Positions 9,602 through 17,947 of a DNA stretch of 64,000 nucleotides are shown here, one piece after another. Source of the stretch: Roseateles toxinivorans. Lineage in GTDB: Bacteria; Pseudomonadota; Gammaproteobacteria; Burkholderiales; Burkholderiaceae_C. The DNA is taken from NCBI RefSeq assembly GCF_004362525.1, contig NZ_SNXS01000002.1, forward strand, positions 124,001-188,000, given 5' to 3'. The notes beneath the pieces were generated by a model that saw nothing but the letters and a program-made list of their open reading frames with translations, was not told the origin of the DNA and did not search any database. A program made the position numbers and the translations under genes. How positions within the stretch are numbered: position 1 is the first letter of the stretch; every line of letters starts with the position of its first letter.

Positions 9602-10528
9602 TCAGGATTCGTGAAGGCTGGCCCCGGCCCAGCGCCCCTGCTCCACCAGCTGGCGCGCCACATCGGCCATCACAACGCGAGCCGCCAGCGCGGCCGGCGA
9701 CAGCTCGTCGTCCGACAGGCTGACCAGCAGATTGGGCCGGCGCGCATGAGCGTCGCTGACCGGAATCAGGGCCAAATCCTCGCGGCGCAGGCGCGACACC
9801 GCGGCGCCGGGCTGGATGGTGGCGCCCAAGCCTGCGGCCACTGCGTCCATCAGCAGGGCCAGGCCGTCGATCTCGATCACCACCCTGGGCACGCACTTGG
9901 CGCGCACGAAGGCCGCATCGACGACACTGCGCAAATTGTGCGGCGCGCTCGGCAGCACCAGGGGCAGCTCGGTCAGGCTGGCCAGACGGGCGCTGCGGCC
10001 ACCGGGCAGGCCGGCCAGCGAACGCTCGCCGATCACAAACAGCCGCTCCTCGAGCAGCGGCTGCACGCTCCAACGCCGCGCGGCATCGACCTGGAACAGC
10101 ACGGCCAGGTCCAGCTGTCGTGCATTGAGCATCTGGGCCAGATGGCCCGACAGGCTCTCGACCAGGTGCAGCCTTACCTCGGGATAGCGCTCGCGCATCG
10201 CCCGCATCAGCGGCAGGCCCAGCACGCTGGCCGTGCTGGGCGGCAGGCCGACGCTGACATGGCCCGACAGCCGCGCCGTCTGCGCTGCCAGCACGGCATC
10301 GTCGGCATGGCGCAGCGCCAGTTGGGCCTGGCGCCAGAAGGCCAGGCCGGCATCGGTGGGTCGCACGCCGGTGGACACCCGCTGCAGCAGCCGCGTGCTC
10401 AGCTCGCCCTCGAGCTTGCTGACCTGCTGGCTCAGCGCCGAGGTCACCACGCCCAGCGAGGCCGCCGCCTGGCTGAAGCTGCCCAGCTCGACGACCCGGA
10501 CGAAATATCGCAGCTGTCGGAGTTCCAT
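9602..10528 (-). CDS. tcuR: LysR-family regulator, TcuR-like
   Basis: A 308-residue LysR-type regulator. The winged helix-turn-helix occupies roughly residues 1-60 (SFSQAAASLGVVTSALSQQV), followed by a co-inducer binding domain. The start MELRQLRYF is the standard LysR start; the open frame runs further upstream without a better start. It lies 77 nt before tcuA on the same strand, the arrangement of tcuR in Salmonella, where the regulator activates tcuABC in response to tricarballylate. Regulation of the neighbouring operon is an inference from position. The divergent GST gene starts only 48 nt away, so any promoter is tightly packed or shared. Confidence 0.82.
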   Translation of the reverse strand: MELRQLRYFVRVVELGSFSQAAASLGVVTSALSQQVSKLEGELSTRLLQRVSTGVRPTDAGLAFWRQAQLALRHADDAVLAAQTARLSGHVSVGLPPSTASVLGLPLMRAMRERYPEVRLHLVESLSGHLAQMLNARQLDLAVLFQVDAARRWSVQPLLEERLFVIGERSLAGLPGGRSARLASLTELPLVLPSAPHNLRSVVDAAFVRAKCVPRVVIEIDGLALLMDAVAAGLGATIQPGAAVSRLRREDLALIPVSDAHARRPNLLVSLSDDELSPAALAARVVMADVARQLVEQGRWAGASLHES

Positions 10529-10576
10529 GCCTGCAAGGGTAAGCGATGGGAGGCACCGGTGGCACACTCGGCCGCC

Positions 10577-11206
10577 ATGCTGCCCATCCTCTATTCGTTC
10601 CGCCGCTGCCCCTACGCCATGCGCGCCCGCCTGGCCCTGCGGGTGGCCGGCATCGCGCTGGAGATACGCGAGGTGGTGCTGAAGAACAAGCCGGCGGCGC
10701 TGCTGGCCGCTTCGCCCAAGGCCACCGTGCCGGTGCTGGTGCTGCCGGACGGTCGGGTGATGGCCGAAAGCCTGGACATCATGGTCTGGGCGCTGACCGA
10801 ACACGATCCCGAGGGCTGGCTCGCTCGGGCTGAAGCGGCGCAGCCGCTGATCGCCATCAACGACGGTCCGTTCAAGGCCGCGCTGGACGGCTACAAGTAT
10901 CCCGAGCGCCATCCGCAGATGACACGAGATCAGCATCGCGCGCAGGCTGTGGCGCTGCAGCTCCAGCCGCTGGAGGCGTTGCTGGCCCCCGGGCCCTGGC
11001 TGCTGGGGCCCTCGCCCTCGCTGGCCGATATGGCCCTGTTCCCCTTTGTGCGCCAGTTCGCCCAAGTTGATAGGGCCTGGTGGGCCGAGGCCGGTCTGCC
11101 GCGGCTCGACGCCTGGTTGCAGCGGCTGGCGGGCTCGCCGCTGTTCGAATCGGTGATGCACAGGCTGCCGCCTTGGCAACAGGGAGATGCCCCACACCGC
11201 CTCTGA
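10577..11206 (+). CDS. glutathione S-transferase family protein
   Basis: A 209-residue cytosolic GST. The N-terminal thioredoxin-fold part begins ILYSFRRCPYAMRARLAL; Cys11 sits where glutaredoxins and omega-like GSTs have their reactive cysteine. ATVPVL supplies the cis-proline, ESLDIM the glutathione gamma-glutamyl contact, and the all-helical C-terminal domain contains LADMALFPFVRQFA. A cysteine rather than serine or tyrosine active site suggests thiol-transferase or dehydroascorbate-reductase-like chemistry instead of classical conjugation (inference). The frame is open far upstream, but the ATG at 10577 matches the family start. It is transcribed away from the LysR gene. Confidence 0.85.
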   Translation: MLPILYSFRRCPYAMRARLALRVAGIALEIREVVLKNKPAALLAASPKATVPVLVLPDGRVMAESLDIMVWALTEHDPEGWLARAEAAQPLIAINDGPFKAALDGYKYPERHPQMTRDQHRAQAVALQLQPLEALLAPGPWLLGPSPSLADMALFPFVRQFAQVDRAWWAEAGLPRLDAWLQRLAGSPLFESVMHRLPPWQQGDAPHRL

Positions 11207-11279
11207 CCGGGGTCATGTCTTGTCTTGTGGCCCAGACTGACGGGTTTAGACTGCGGGTTTTCGCCAACCAGAACCGCCG

Positions 11280-11723
11280 ATGAGAGTTCTTGTTCTTGCC
11301 ATGACGGCCCTGCTGTCCAGCCTGGCGGTCCAGGCGGCCGATCCCATCGGCCGGGTCAAGCGCGTCAGTGGCAGTGTCTGGGTGGACCGCGCGGGCCAGA
11401 GCCTGGCCGTGCTGCCCGGCATGGCGCTGCAGGTCGGTGACCGGTTGCGCACCGGCGCCGATGGCATGGCCGGCGTCACCCTGGCCGACGACAGCCTGCT
11501 CACCGCCGGCCACAACAGCCAGCTGCTGATCAACGACTTCCAGTTCAACACCACCACCCATGAGGGCGGCATGCTGGCCACGCTGTCCAGGGGCAGCCTG
11601 CATGTGGTGACCGGGCTGATCGCCAAGAAGACGCCCGAGAAGGTCAACTTCAGGACGCCCAGCGTGGTGCTGGGCGTGCGCGGCACCGAGTTCGTCGTCG
11701 ATGTGCCCGAGGGCAGGGAATGA
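11280..11723 (+). CDS. exported FecR-domain protein
   Basis: A 147-residue protein with a signal peptide (MRVLVLAMTALLSSLAVQAA, cleavage near residue 20) followed by one FecR-type domain: GRVKRVSGSVWVDRAG, LQVGDRLRTGADGMAGVTLAD and the terminal TPSVVLGVRGTEFVVDV. Unlike FecR itself it lacks a cytoplasmic anti-sigma part and a membrane anchor, so it should be a free periplasmic or surface protein. It overlaps the next gene by 4 nt (ATGA), and that gene overlaps the CHASE2 cyclase, so the three form one translational unit. FecR-domain proteins of this short type are often found beside CHASE2 cyclases. A role as ligand or partner of the cyclase sensor is inferred. Confidence 0.85.
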   Translation: MRVLVLAMTALLSSLAVQAADPIGRVKRVSGSVWVDRAGQSLAVLPGMALQVGDRLRTGADGMAGVTLADDSLLTAGHNSQLLINDFQFNTTTHEGGMLATLSRGSLHVVTGLIAKKTPEKVNFRTPSVVLGVRGTEFVVDVPEGRE

Positions 11724-12325
11724 GAGGCCTGGCCGCGCTCGTGCTGGCCATGTTGCTGGCCTCGCTGCTGGCCGCCTGTGCCCAGCTGCCGGAGCGCGTG
11801 ATACTGCTGCCCGACGCCGAGGGCCGCGCTAGCGCCTTGCAGCTACAGCCGCTGGAGGGCGCGCAAAGCCCCCTGCTGCTGAACCAGGCCTATGCCCAGG
11901 CCGATCTGGTGCGCGGCGAGCTGCGCTCCGGCCTGAGCAGCGCCGAGGCGGTGCAGCAGGCCTATGGCCCGCTGCTGGCGATGCAGCCGCAGCGTCCGCG
12001 CACCTTCATCGTCCACTTCCGCACCAACGCCGACGGGCTCACGCCCGAAACCGCGCCGGTGCTGGCCCAGGTGCGTGCGGCCCTGGCCGCCCAGGCGGCG
12101 GGCGAGCTGATCGTGACCGGCCACACCGACCGTGTTGGCAGCCCCGAGGCCAATGACCGGCTGTCGCTGGCGCGGGCCCAGACCGTGCGCGAGCTGCTGG
12201 CCGCCATGGGCGTGGCCCGCGAGCTGATCAGCGTGGCCGGCCGCGGCGAACGCGAGCCGCTGGTGCCCACCGCCGACGAGGCGGCCGAGGCACGCAACCG
12301 CCGTGTCGAGATCAAGCTCCGCTGA
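11720..12325 (+). CDS. OmpA-like peptidoglycan-binding lipoprotein
   Basis: A 201-residue outer-membrane-type lipoprotein. The lipobox LLAAC puts the lipidated cysteine at residue 20. The C-terminal OmpA domain (about 92-201) carries VTGHTDRVGSPEANDRLSLARA, the region that contacts diaminopimelate in peptidoglycan, and ends NRRVEIKLR as usual. The middle 70 residues are not recognised. It overlaps the FecR gene by 4 nt upstream and the cyclase gene by 23 nt downstream, so the three are coupled. It may tether the FecR protein or sense the cell wall for the cyclase; that link is inference. Confidence 0.86.
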   Translation: MRGLAALVLAMLLASLLAACAQLPERVILLPDAEGRASALQLQPLEGAQSPLLLNQAYAQADLVRGELRSGLSSAEAVQQAYGPLLAMQPQRPRTFIVHFRTNADGLTPETAPVLAQVRAALAAQAAGELIVTGHTDRVGSPEANDRLSLARAQTVRELLAAMGVARELISVAGRGEREPLVPTADEAAEARNRRVEIKLR

Positions 12326-14336
12326 ACGTTGGCGCGAGGCCTGGCCTTCGCTGCTGCGCTGGCTGGCCGGCTTGAGCCTGCTGGGCCTGCTGCTGGGCCA
12401 TGCCACCCAGCATCTGCAGCTGCCCGGCCTGGCGCGGCTGGAGCTGCAGCTGTATGACGCCCGGCTGCGCCTGTTCGCCCCGGCCAGGCCCGATCCGCGC
12501 ATCGTGATCCTCGACATCGATGAACGGTCCCTGGCCCAGCTGGGCCGCTGGCCCTGGAAGCGCTCGCTGCTGGCCGAGGCGATCGAAAAGGCCTTCAGCC
12601 CCGAGGGCGCACTGCTGCTGGGCCTGGACATGGTGCTGGCCGAACCCGATGACAGCTCGGGCCTGAGCACGCTGGACGGACTGGCCGCCGGCCCGCTGCG
12701 CGATGATGCCGCCTTCGCCGATCAGCTGCAGGCGCTGCGCCCCCGGCTGGACCATGACGCCCGTCTCGCCCGGGTGCTGCAGCAGCATGCGGTGGTGCTG
12801 GGCTTTCATCTGTCGAACGCCGATGGTGCGGCCCGCATCGGCAGCCTGCCGCCACCCAGCGTGGCACCGGCCGTGATGGGGGCCCAGCTCGATCATCTGA
12901 CCCGCTGGCAGGGCTATGGGGGCAATCTCGAAGCACTGCAGCAAGCCACCACTCAAGCCGGTTTTCTGAATGCGCTGGCCGATGCCGATGGCATCACCCG
13001 CCGCATGCCCTTGCTGGCGCAGCATGGGGGCCAGGTCTATGCGGCCCTGCCCCTGGTGCTGGCGCAGACCCTGATGGGCAATGCGGCCATCACCCCGGTG
13101 CTGGCGCCGCTGGTCCAGGGCCCGGCCCCGCTGGTCGGCCTGAGCCTGGCCACGCCGCGTGGCCCCCTGTTGCTGCCCACCGATGGCCAGGCCGCCGTGC
13201 TGGTGCCCTACCGCGCGACCAGCGGCGACTACGCCCGCTATTCGGTCGCCGATCTGCTCGCCGGGCGTCTGCCGGCGGGCGCGCTGCGTGGCCGCGTGGT
13301 GCTGCTGGGCAGCAGCGCGCCGGGCCTGCTGGACCAGCGCGCCACGCCGCTGGCCAGCGCCTATCCGGGTGTGGCCGTCCATGCCAGCCTGCTGTCCGGC
13401 CTGCTCGACGGCAGCCTGGCCAGCGCGCCCGGCCATGCGCCGGCGCTGGAGGCCGCGATGCTGCTGCTGATGGGCCTGAGCCTGCTGTGGCTGCTGCCGC
13501 GACTGGGCTGGCCCGGCGTGATCGCCATCGCCCTGCTGTGGCTGGCCCTGCTGCTGGGCTTGAACTTCGGCGCCTGGGTCTGGGCACGCCAGGCCCTGCC
13601 GCTGGCCAGCGGCCTGTTGCTGCTGCCCGGCCTGCTGGGCCTGCACCTGCTGTTCGCCTACTTTGGCGAACGCGGCGCCAAGCACCGGCTGGGCGCCCTG
13701 TTCGGCCACTATGTGCCGCCCGCCCTGGTGCAGGAGATGAGCTTGCACCCCGGCCGCTATTCGATGGCCAGCCGCAGCGCCGAGCTGACCGTACTGTTTG
13801 CCGATGTGCGTGGCTTCACCGGCATCGCCGAGCGTCTGGCGCCTGCCGAGCTGGCCGCGCTGATGCACGAGTACTTCTCGGCCATGACCGAGATCGTCGG
13901 CGCGCACCGCGGCACCCTGGACAAATACATGGGCGACGCGCTGATGGCCTTCTGGGGCGCACCGCTGGACGACCCCGACCATGCTCTGCACGCGGTGCAG
14001 GCGGCGCTGGCCATGCAGGCCGAGCTGGCGCGGCTGAACGCGCGCTTTGCCGCCGCCGGCCGGCCGGAGTTGGCCATCAGCACAGGCATACACAGCGGCG
14101 CCATGGTGGTCGGCGACCTGGGCTCGCGCCAGCGCCGTGCCTACACGGTGCTGGGCGACAACGTCAATCTGGCCGCCCGTCTGCAGGAGCTGTGCAGCCG
14201 CCGCGGCGCACCGCTTTTGATCAGCGAGGCCACCCATGCGCGTCTCGGTGGCGCCATTCCCTGCGCCGCGCTGGGGCCGGTGGCCGTGCGCGGCCGCCAG
14301 GCTGAGGTGTCGATCTACGAACCCTTGGCCAGCTGA
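12303..14336 (+). CDS. CHASE2-domain class III adenylate cyclase
   Basis: A 677-residue membrane receptor cyclase. One N-terminal membrane segment is followed by a large periplasmic CHASE2 domain (starting DPRIVILDIDERSL), then a cluster of membrane helices about residues 375-455, then a class III cyclase domain. Metal-binding Asp501 (FADVRGFT) and Asp545 are present. Lys541 and Asp619 form the adenine-specifying pair, and Asn622 and Arg626 stabilise the transition state, so cAMP rather than cGMP is the expected product. The start is a GTG inside the upstream lipoprotein gene. The 3' end overlaps the opposite-strand MBL gene by 22 nt. The signal sensed is unknown; the operon partners suggest an envelope cue. 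Confidence 0.9.
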   Translation: MSRSSSAERWREAWPSLLRWLAGLSLLGLLLGHATQHLQLPGLARLELQLYDARLRLFAPARPDPRIVILDIDERSLAQLGRWPWKRSLLAEAIEKAFSPEGALLLGLDMVLAEPDDSSGLSTLDGLAAGPLRDDAAFADQLQALRPRLDHDARLARVLQQHAVVLGFHLSNADGAARIGSLPPPSVAPAVMGAQLDHLTRWQGYGGNLEALQQATTQAGFLNALADADGITRRMPLLAQHGGQVYAALPLVLAQTLMGNAAITPVLAPLVQGPAPLVGLSLATPRGPLLLPTDGQAAVLVPYRATSGDYARYSVADLLAGRLPAGALRGRVVLLGSSAPGLLDQRATPLASAYPGVAVHASLLSGLLDGSLASAPGHAPALEAAMLLLMGLSLLWLLPRLGWPGVIAIALLWLALLLGLNFGAWVWARQALPLASGLLLLPGLLGLHLLFAYFGERGAKHRLGALFGHYVPPALVQEMSLHPGRYSMASRSAELTVLFADVRGFTGIAERLAPAELAALMHEYFSAMTEIVGAHRGTLDKYMGDALMAFWGAPLDDPDHALHAVQAALAMQAELARLNARFAAAGRPELAISTGIHSGAMVVGDLGSRQRRAYTVLGDNVNLAARLQELCSRRGAPLLISEATHARLGGAIPCAALGPVAVRGRQAEVSIYEPLAS

Positions 14337-15439
14337 GCGCTCAAGCCCAGCGGCTGGGTGGCCGGCTCGCGCCACCAACCGCTGGAGGCCGGCGGCGCCT
14401 TGATGCTGATGCGCTCACCCATCTTGGGCGCGCTCAATGGCACGCCTTGGGCGGCGGCCAGCGCGCTGATGAGCTCGAACGGTTCCTGCCAGGGATGCAG
14501 GGCCAGATCAAAGGTGCCGTTGTGCACCGGCAGCAGCCAGCGGCCCTTGACGTCCAGATGGGCTTGCAGGCTCTGCTCGGGCTGCATATGCACATCGGGC
14601 CAGTCCTTGTTGTAGGCGCCGGTCTCGATCAGGGTCAGGTCAAAGGGACCGAAGCGCTCGCCGATGGCCTTGAAGCCGTCGAAGTAGCCAGTGTCGCCGC
14701 TGAAGAACACGCGCAACTCGTCACTGATGATGACCCAGGAGGCCCACAAGGTGGTGTTGCCGTCGTTCAGGCCGCGGCCCGAGAAGTGCTGGGCGGGCGC
14801 GGCGACGAAGCGCACGCCGGCAATCGTCGTCCCCTGCCACCAGTCGAACTGCTGCACCTTGGCCGCCGGCACGCCCCATTCGATCAGCCGGTCGCCGACG
14901 CCCAGCGGCGTCAGGAAGTGCTCGACCTTGGGATGCAGGGCCAGGATGGCGGCATGGTCCAGGTGGTCATAGTGGTCGTGCGACAGGATCACGCCCTTGA
15001 TCGTCGGCAGCTCGGCGATACCGATCGGCGGCGCATGAAAGCGCTTGGGGCCCAGCCATTGGAGGGGCGAGGCACGCTCCGAGAACACCGGGTCGGTGAG
15101 CCAGAACTCACCCTGCAGCTTCAGCAGCATGGTCGAGTGGCCGAGGCGGAACAGGCTGCCATCGGGCGCGGCCAGCAGGTCGGTGTGGGTTAGCTTGAGC
15201 ACCGGAATCGGCTGCGACGGCGAGGCGTCGGCCGGCTTGTCCAGCACAAAGCGCCACATCACTTGCAAGGTCTTCTCCCAGCCCAGGCGCTGGGCCGGTG
15301 CCTCGTTGCGGAACTTGCCACGCACGAACTGCGGCGACTGCGGGAACTGAACGGCGTCGGGGCGGAAGGCTTTGAAAAGGCTGTAGGCCATGGTGATCAG
15401 GACTCCAACAATGAGGATGTGACTCAGGCTGCGCGGCAT
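14315..15439 (-). CDS. membrane-anchored metallo-beta-lactamase-fold hydrolase (NAPE-PLD-like)
   Basis: A 374-residue metallo-hydrolase. A hydrophobic N-terminal segment (residues 7-22) is probably an uncleaved anchor. The zinc motif is SHDHYDHLDH (His154, His156, Asp158, His159). Later ligands are AQHFSGRG and FSGDTGYFDGF, and a final histidine sits in PVHNGTFDLALHPW. The layout resembles the UlaG/NAPE-phospholipase D branch of the superfamily, which acts on phosphodiester or lactone substrates. It is divergent from a TetR gene, with a palindrome between them, so it is probably a TetR target (inference). The substrate is not known. Confidence 0.85.
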   Translation of the reverse strand: MPRSLSHILIVGVLITMAYSLFKAFRPDAVQFPQSPQFVRGKFRNEAPAQRLGWEKTLQVMWRFVLDKPADASPSQPIPVLKLTHTDLLAAPDGSLFRLGHSTMLLKLQGEFWLTDPVFSERASPLQWLGPKRFHAPPIGIAELPTIKGVILSHDHYDHLDHAAILALHPKVEHFLTPLGVGDRLIEWGVPAAKVQQFDWWQGTTIAGVRFVAAPAQHFSGRGLNDGNTTLWASWVIISDELRVFFSGDTGYFDGFKAIGERFGPFDLTLIETGAYNKDWPDVHMQPEQSLQAHLDVKGRWLLPVHNGTFDLALHPWQEPFELISALAAAQGVPLSAPKMGERISIKAPPASSGWWREPATQPLGLSAQLAKGS

Positions 15440-15477
15440 GGCGATTCGGCACCGCTGCTGGGTGGGCCTTAAATTAC

Positions 15478-15492
15478 ACTACACAGTGTAGT
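15478..15492. promoter_or_regulatory. probable TetR operator palindrome
   Basis: A perfect dyad, ACTACAC-A-GTGTAGT, sits in the 118-nt gap between the divergent MBL-fold gene and tetR gene. It ends 9 nt before the -35 box of the tetR promoter. On the other strand it touches a TGTAAT hexamer that could be the -10 of the MBL gene. This is the expected position for a repressor that controls itself and the divergent gene. Confidence 0.65.
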
Positions 15493-15501
15493 ATCTGGCT
15501 T

Positions 15502-15529
15502 TTGAAAAGTAAACCAGCCGGTGTAAAAT
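15502..15529 (+). promoter_or_regulatory. probable sigma-70 promoter of the tetR-esterase operon
   Basis: TTGAAA at 15502-15507 and TAAAAT at 15524-15529 are separated by 16 nt, in an AT-rich patch that stands out from the surrounding high-GC DNA. Transcription would start near 15536, about 22 nt before the tetR ATG. Confidence 0.6.
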
Positions 15530-15557
15530 TTTTGTTTCTGCCCCAGCCCCTTCGCCC

Positions 15558-16205
15558 ATGAGCACCGCGCCGCCCAGCCGCCTGACCGATAGAAAACGCG
15601 AGGCCATCGTCGCCGCGGCGATTGCCGAGTTCCGCGAGCATGGCTTTGCCGGCACCAGCATGGACCGCATCGCCGCCGCGGCCGAGGTCTCCAAGCGCAC
15701 CGTCTACAACCACTTCCCCAGCAAGGATGAGCTGTTCGCCGAGATCCTGATGCAGCTGTGGCAGCGGGCCAAGGGCCTGGAGGTGCTGGTCTATGACCCC
15801 GCCCGCCCCTTGCGCGAACAGCTGCTGGCGCTGATGGCCGGCAAGCTGCGCCTGATCACCGACGCGAGCTTTCTGAACCTGGTGCGCGTGGCCGTGGCCG
15901 AGATGATGCATGCGCCCGAACGGGCCCAGGCGATGGTGGAGCGGCTGGGTGAAAAAGAAGACGGCGACGCCGGCCTGGCCGCCTGGATACGCGCCGCCCA
16001 GCAGGATGGCCGGCTGCGCCCGGCCGATGCGCTGTTTGCCGCCCACCAGCTGCAGGCGCTGCTGAAGGGCACGGCCTTCTGGCCGCAGCTGGCGATGGGC
16101 CAGAAGGCGCTGACGGCGGCCGAGCAGACCCGGCTGCTGAACGACAGCGTGGACATGTTTCTCAGCTTCTATGCCAGCCCCGCGACACAAGGGAGCAAGA
16201 CATGA
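15558..16205 (+). CDS. TetR/AcrR-family transcriptional regulator
   Basis: A 215-residue one-component regulator. The N-terminal DNA-binding domain covers about residues 12-60 and includes the recognition helix region AAEVSKRTVYNHFPSKDELF. The C-terminal domain resembles the AefR-like group. It overlaps the downstream esterase gene by 4 nt (ATGA), so the two are co-translated. It is divergent from the MBL-fold gene across a palindromic operator. The ligand is unknown; because both apparent targets are hydrolases, an ester, lactone or lipid-like effector is a reasonable guess and only that. Confidence 0.9.
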   Translation: MSTAPPSRLTDRKREAIVAAAIAEFREHGFAGTSMDRIAAAAEVSKRTVYNHFPSKDELFAEILMQLWQRAKGLEVLVYDPARPLREQLLALMAGKLRLITDASFLNLVRVAVAEMMHAPERAQAMVERLGEKEDGDAGLAAWIRAAQQDGRLRPADALFAAHQLQALLKGTAFWPQLAMGQKALTAAEQTRLLNDSVDMFLSFYASPATQGSKT

Positions 16206-17047
16206 TCGGAAGAAGAACACTGGCGCTGGCCGCGGGTGCGGCCCTGCTGCTCAACTTGGCTGGTTGCGCCGCCCCTCCCCGGGTCAAGACGCACACGGCA
16301 CTGCCCGGCGTCGAGGTGCTGCCAACGGCCCTGGACATACCCGGCCTGGACCGCCAGCGCCAGCTGCGCATCTATCTGCCGCCCGGCTATGCCCAGAGCA
16401 GCGAGCGCTACCCGGTGCTCTATATGCACGATGGCCAGAACCTGTTCGACGACTTCACCTCCTATGTCGGCGAGTGGGGCGTGGACGAGACGCTGGACGA
16501 ACTGGCACGCAGCCACGGCCTGAAGCTGATCGTCGTCGGCATCGACAACGGCGGCGACAAGCGCATGACCGAGCTCAACCCTGCGGATCATCCGCAGTTC
16601 GGCAAGGGCGAGGGGGCCGAGTACATGCGCTTCATCGTCGAGGTGGTGAAGCCGCTGATCGACCGGCAGTACCGCACCCGCCCCGAGCGCGAGCACACGG
16701 CGGTGATGGGCAGCTCGATGGGCGGGCTGATCTCGCACTATGCGATCCAGCAATACCCGCAGGTGTTCAGCAAGGCCGGCATCTTCTCGCCGTCCTACTG
16801 GGCCGCGCCGGCCCTGCGCGACGCCACACAGCGCCCGCTGCCGGCCGATGCGCGGCTGTACCTGTACATGGGCGGCCGCGAAGGCGCGGAGATGAACCGC
16901 GATGTGCGGCAGATGGTCACGGCGCTGAGTGGCGGCGCCCTGCCGGCCGAGCAGTTGCGCTTCAGCGCCCAGCCCAAGGCCGATCACAACGAGGCCGCCT
17001 GGCGGACCGAGTTCGGCCCGGCCCTGCTGTGGCTGTTCAGGCCCTGA
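16202..17047 (+). CDS. esterase-like lipoprotein (alpha/beta hydrolase, Fes/esterase-D type)
   Basis: A 281-residue lipoprotein. The lipobox LAGC gives the lipidated cysteine at residue 22. The mature part has the esterase-family pattern RIYLPPGY, PVLYMHDGQNLFD, the nucleophile elbow MGSSMGGL with Ser172, and a probable catalytic histidine in KADHNEAAW near residue 261. This resembles enterochelin-esterase-like and putative esterase family proteins. It is co-translated with the upstream tetR, so repression by that regulator is likely. Location at a membrane face is inferred from the lipobox. No siderophore genes are nearby, so a siderophore substrate is not supported. Confidence 0.85.
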   Translation: MIGRRTLALAAGAALLLNLAGCAAPPRVKTHTALPGVEVLPTALDIPGLDRQRQLRIYLPPGYAQSSERYPVLYMHDGQNLFDDFTSYVGEWGVDETLDELARSHGLKLIVVGIDNGGDKRMTELNPADHPQFGKGEGAEYMRFIVEVVKPLIDRQYRTRPEREHTAVMGSSMGGLISHYAIQQYPQVFSKAGIFSPSYWAAPALRDATQRPLPADARLYLYMGGREGAEMNRDVRQMVTALSGGALPAEQLRFSAQPKADHNEAAWRTEFGPALLWLFRP

Positions 17048-17065
17048 GAGGGCACGCCCTCGGGT

Positions 17066-17938
17066 TCAGGCCGCTGCCGGCCCCTCGACCCGCATCGAGT
17101 AGTCCACCGCCTTGACGTCCTTGGTCAGCCGGCCGATCGAGATGCGATCGACACCGGTGGCAGCGATCCAGCGCAGCTGATCCAGCGCCACACCGCCCGA
17201 GACCTCCAGCAGCGCGCGGCCGCCGGTCAGCGCCACCGCCTCGACCATCATGGCCTCGCTGAAGTTGTCCAGCAGCACGCTCTCGGCGCCGGCCTCCAGC
17301 GCCTCGACCAGCTCGACCAGGCTCTCGACCTCGACCTGAATGCCCACGCCGGCATGCAGCGCCTGCGCCGCCAGCACGGCCGCACGCACGCCCCCGGCGG
17401 CGGCGATATGGTTTTCCTTGATCAGGATGCCGTCGTACAGGGCCAGGCGCTGGTTCTGCCCGCCGCCGACGCGCACCGCGTACTTCTGCGCCAGACGCAG
17501 GCCCGGGATGGTCTTGCGCGTGTCGAGCACCGCGCAGCCATTTGGATTGGTCGAAGCGCCGGCAATCGCCTGCACATGGGCATGGGTCAGCGTGGCCGTG
17601 GCCGACAGCAGCTGCAGGAAGTTCAGCGCCGGGCGCTCGGCGGTGAGCAGGGCGCGAGCGTCGGCGGTGATCTGGCAGACCACCGTGTCGGCGCTCATCA
17701 GCTCGCCCTCTTGATACTGCCACTCGATGCGGGCGCTTGGGTCCAGCGCGGCAAGGGTGCCGTCGAACCAGCCGCGACCGCACAGCACCGCGGCCTCGCG
17801 CACCCGCACATGGGCCTTGACGCGCTGGCCGGCCGGCACCAGCCGGGCCGTCCAGTCGCCCAGACCGACGTCCTCGAACAGCGCGTCGCGGATATTGCGC
17901 TGGCGCGCTTCTTCGAGGGTTTCGTTGTGCTCAAACAT
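17066..17938 (-). CDS. nadC: nicotinate-nucleotide pyrophosphorylase (quinolinate phosphoribosyltransferase)
   Basis: A 290-residue enzyme of de novo NAD synthesis that converts quinolinate and PRPP to nicotinate mononucleotide. Typical segments are ERPALNFLQLLSATAT, LDTRKTIPGLRLAQKYAV, RVGGGQNQRLALYDGILIKENH, VEVESLVELVEALEAG and LEVSGGVALDQL, which include the basic residues that bind quinolinate. Length is normal. No nadA or nadB gene is next to it. It is followed 9 nt upstream on the same strand by an FAH-family gene, so the two may share a transcript, although their functions are unrelated. Confidence 0.95.
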   Translation of the reverse strand: MFEHNETLEEARQRNIRDALFEDVGLGDWTARLVPAGQRVKAHVRVREAAVLCGRGWFDGTLAALDPSARIEWQYQEGELMSADTVVCQITADARALLTAERPALNFLQLLSATATLTHAHVQAIAGASTNPNGCAVLDTRKTIPGLRLAQKYAVRVGGGQNQRLALYDGILIKENHIAAAGGVRAAVLAAQALHAGVGIQVEVESLVELVEALEAGAESVLLDNFSEAMMVEAVALTGGRALLEVSGGVALDQLRWIAATGVDRISIGRLTKDVKAVDYSMRVEGPAAA

Positions 17939-17947
17939 GGACGGAGT

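Noticed and set aside
12312-14378. A 688-codon minus-strand frame opposite the CHASE2 cyclase
   Set aside because: Antisense shadow of a gene with complete catalytic motifs; Gln/Ala-rich product with no recognisable domain.
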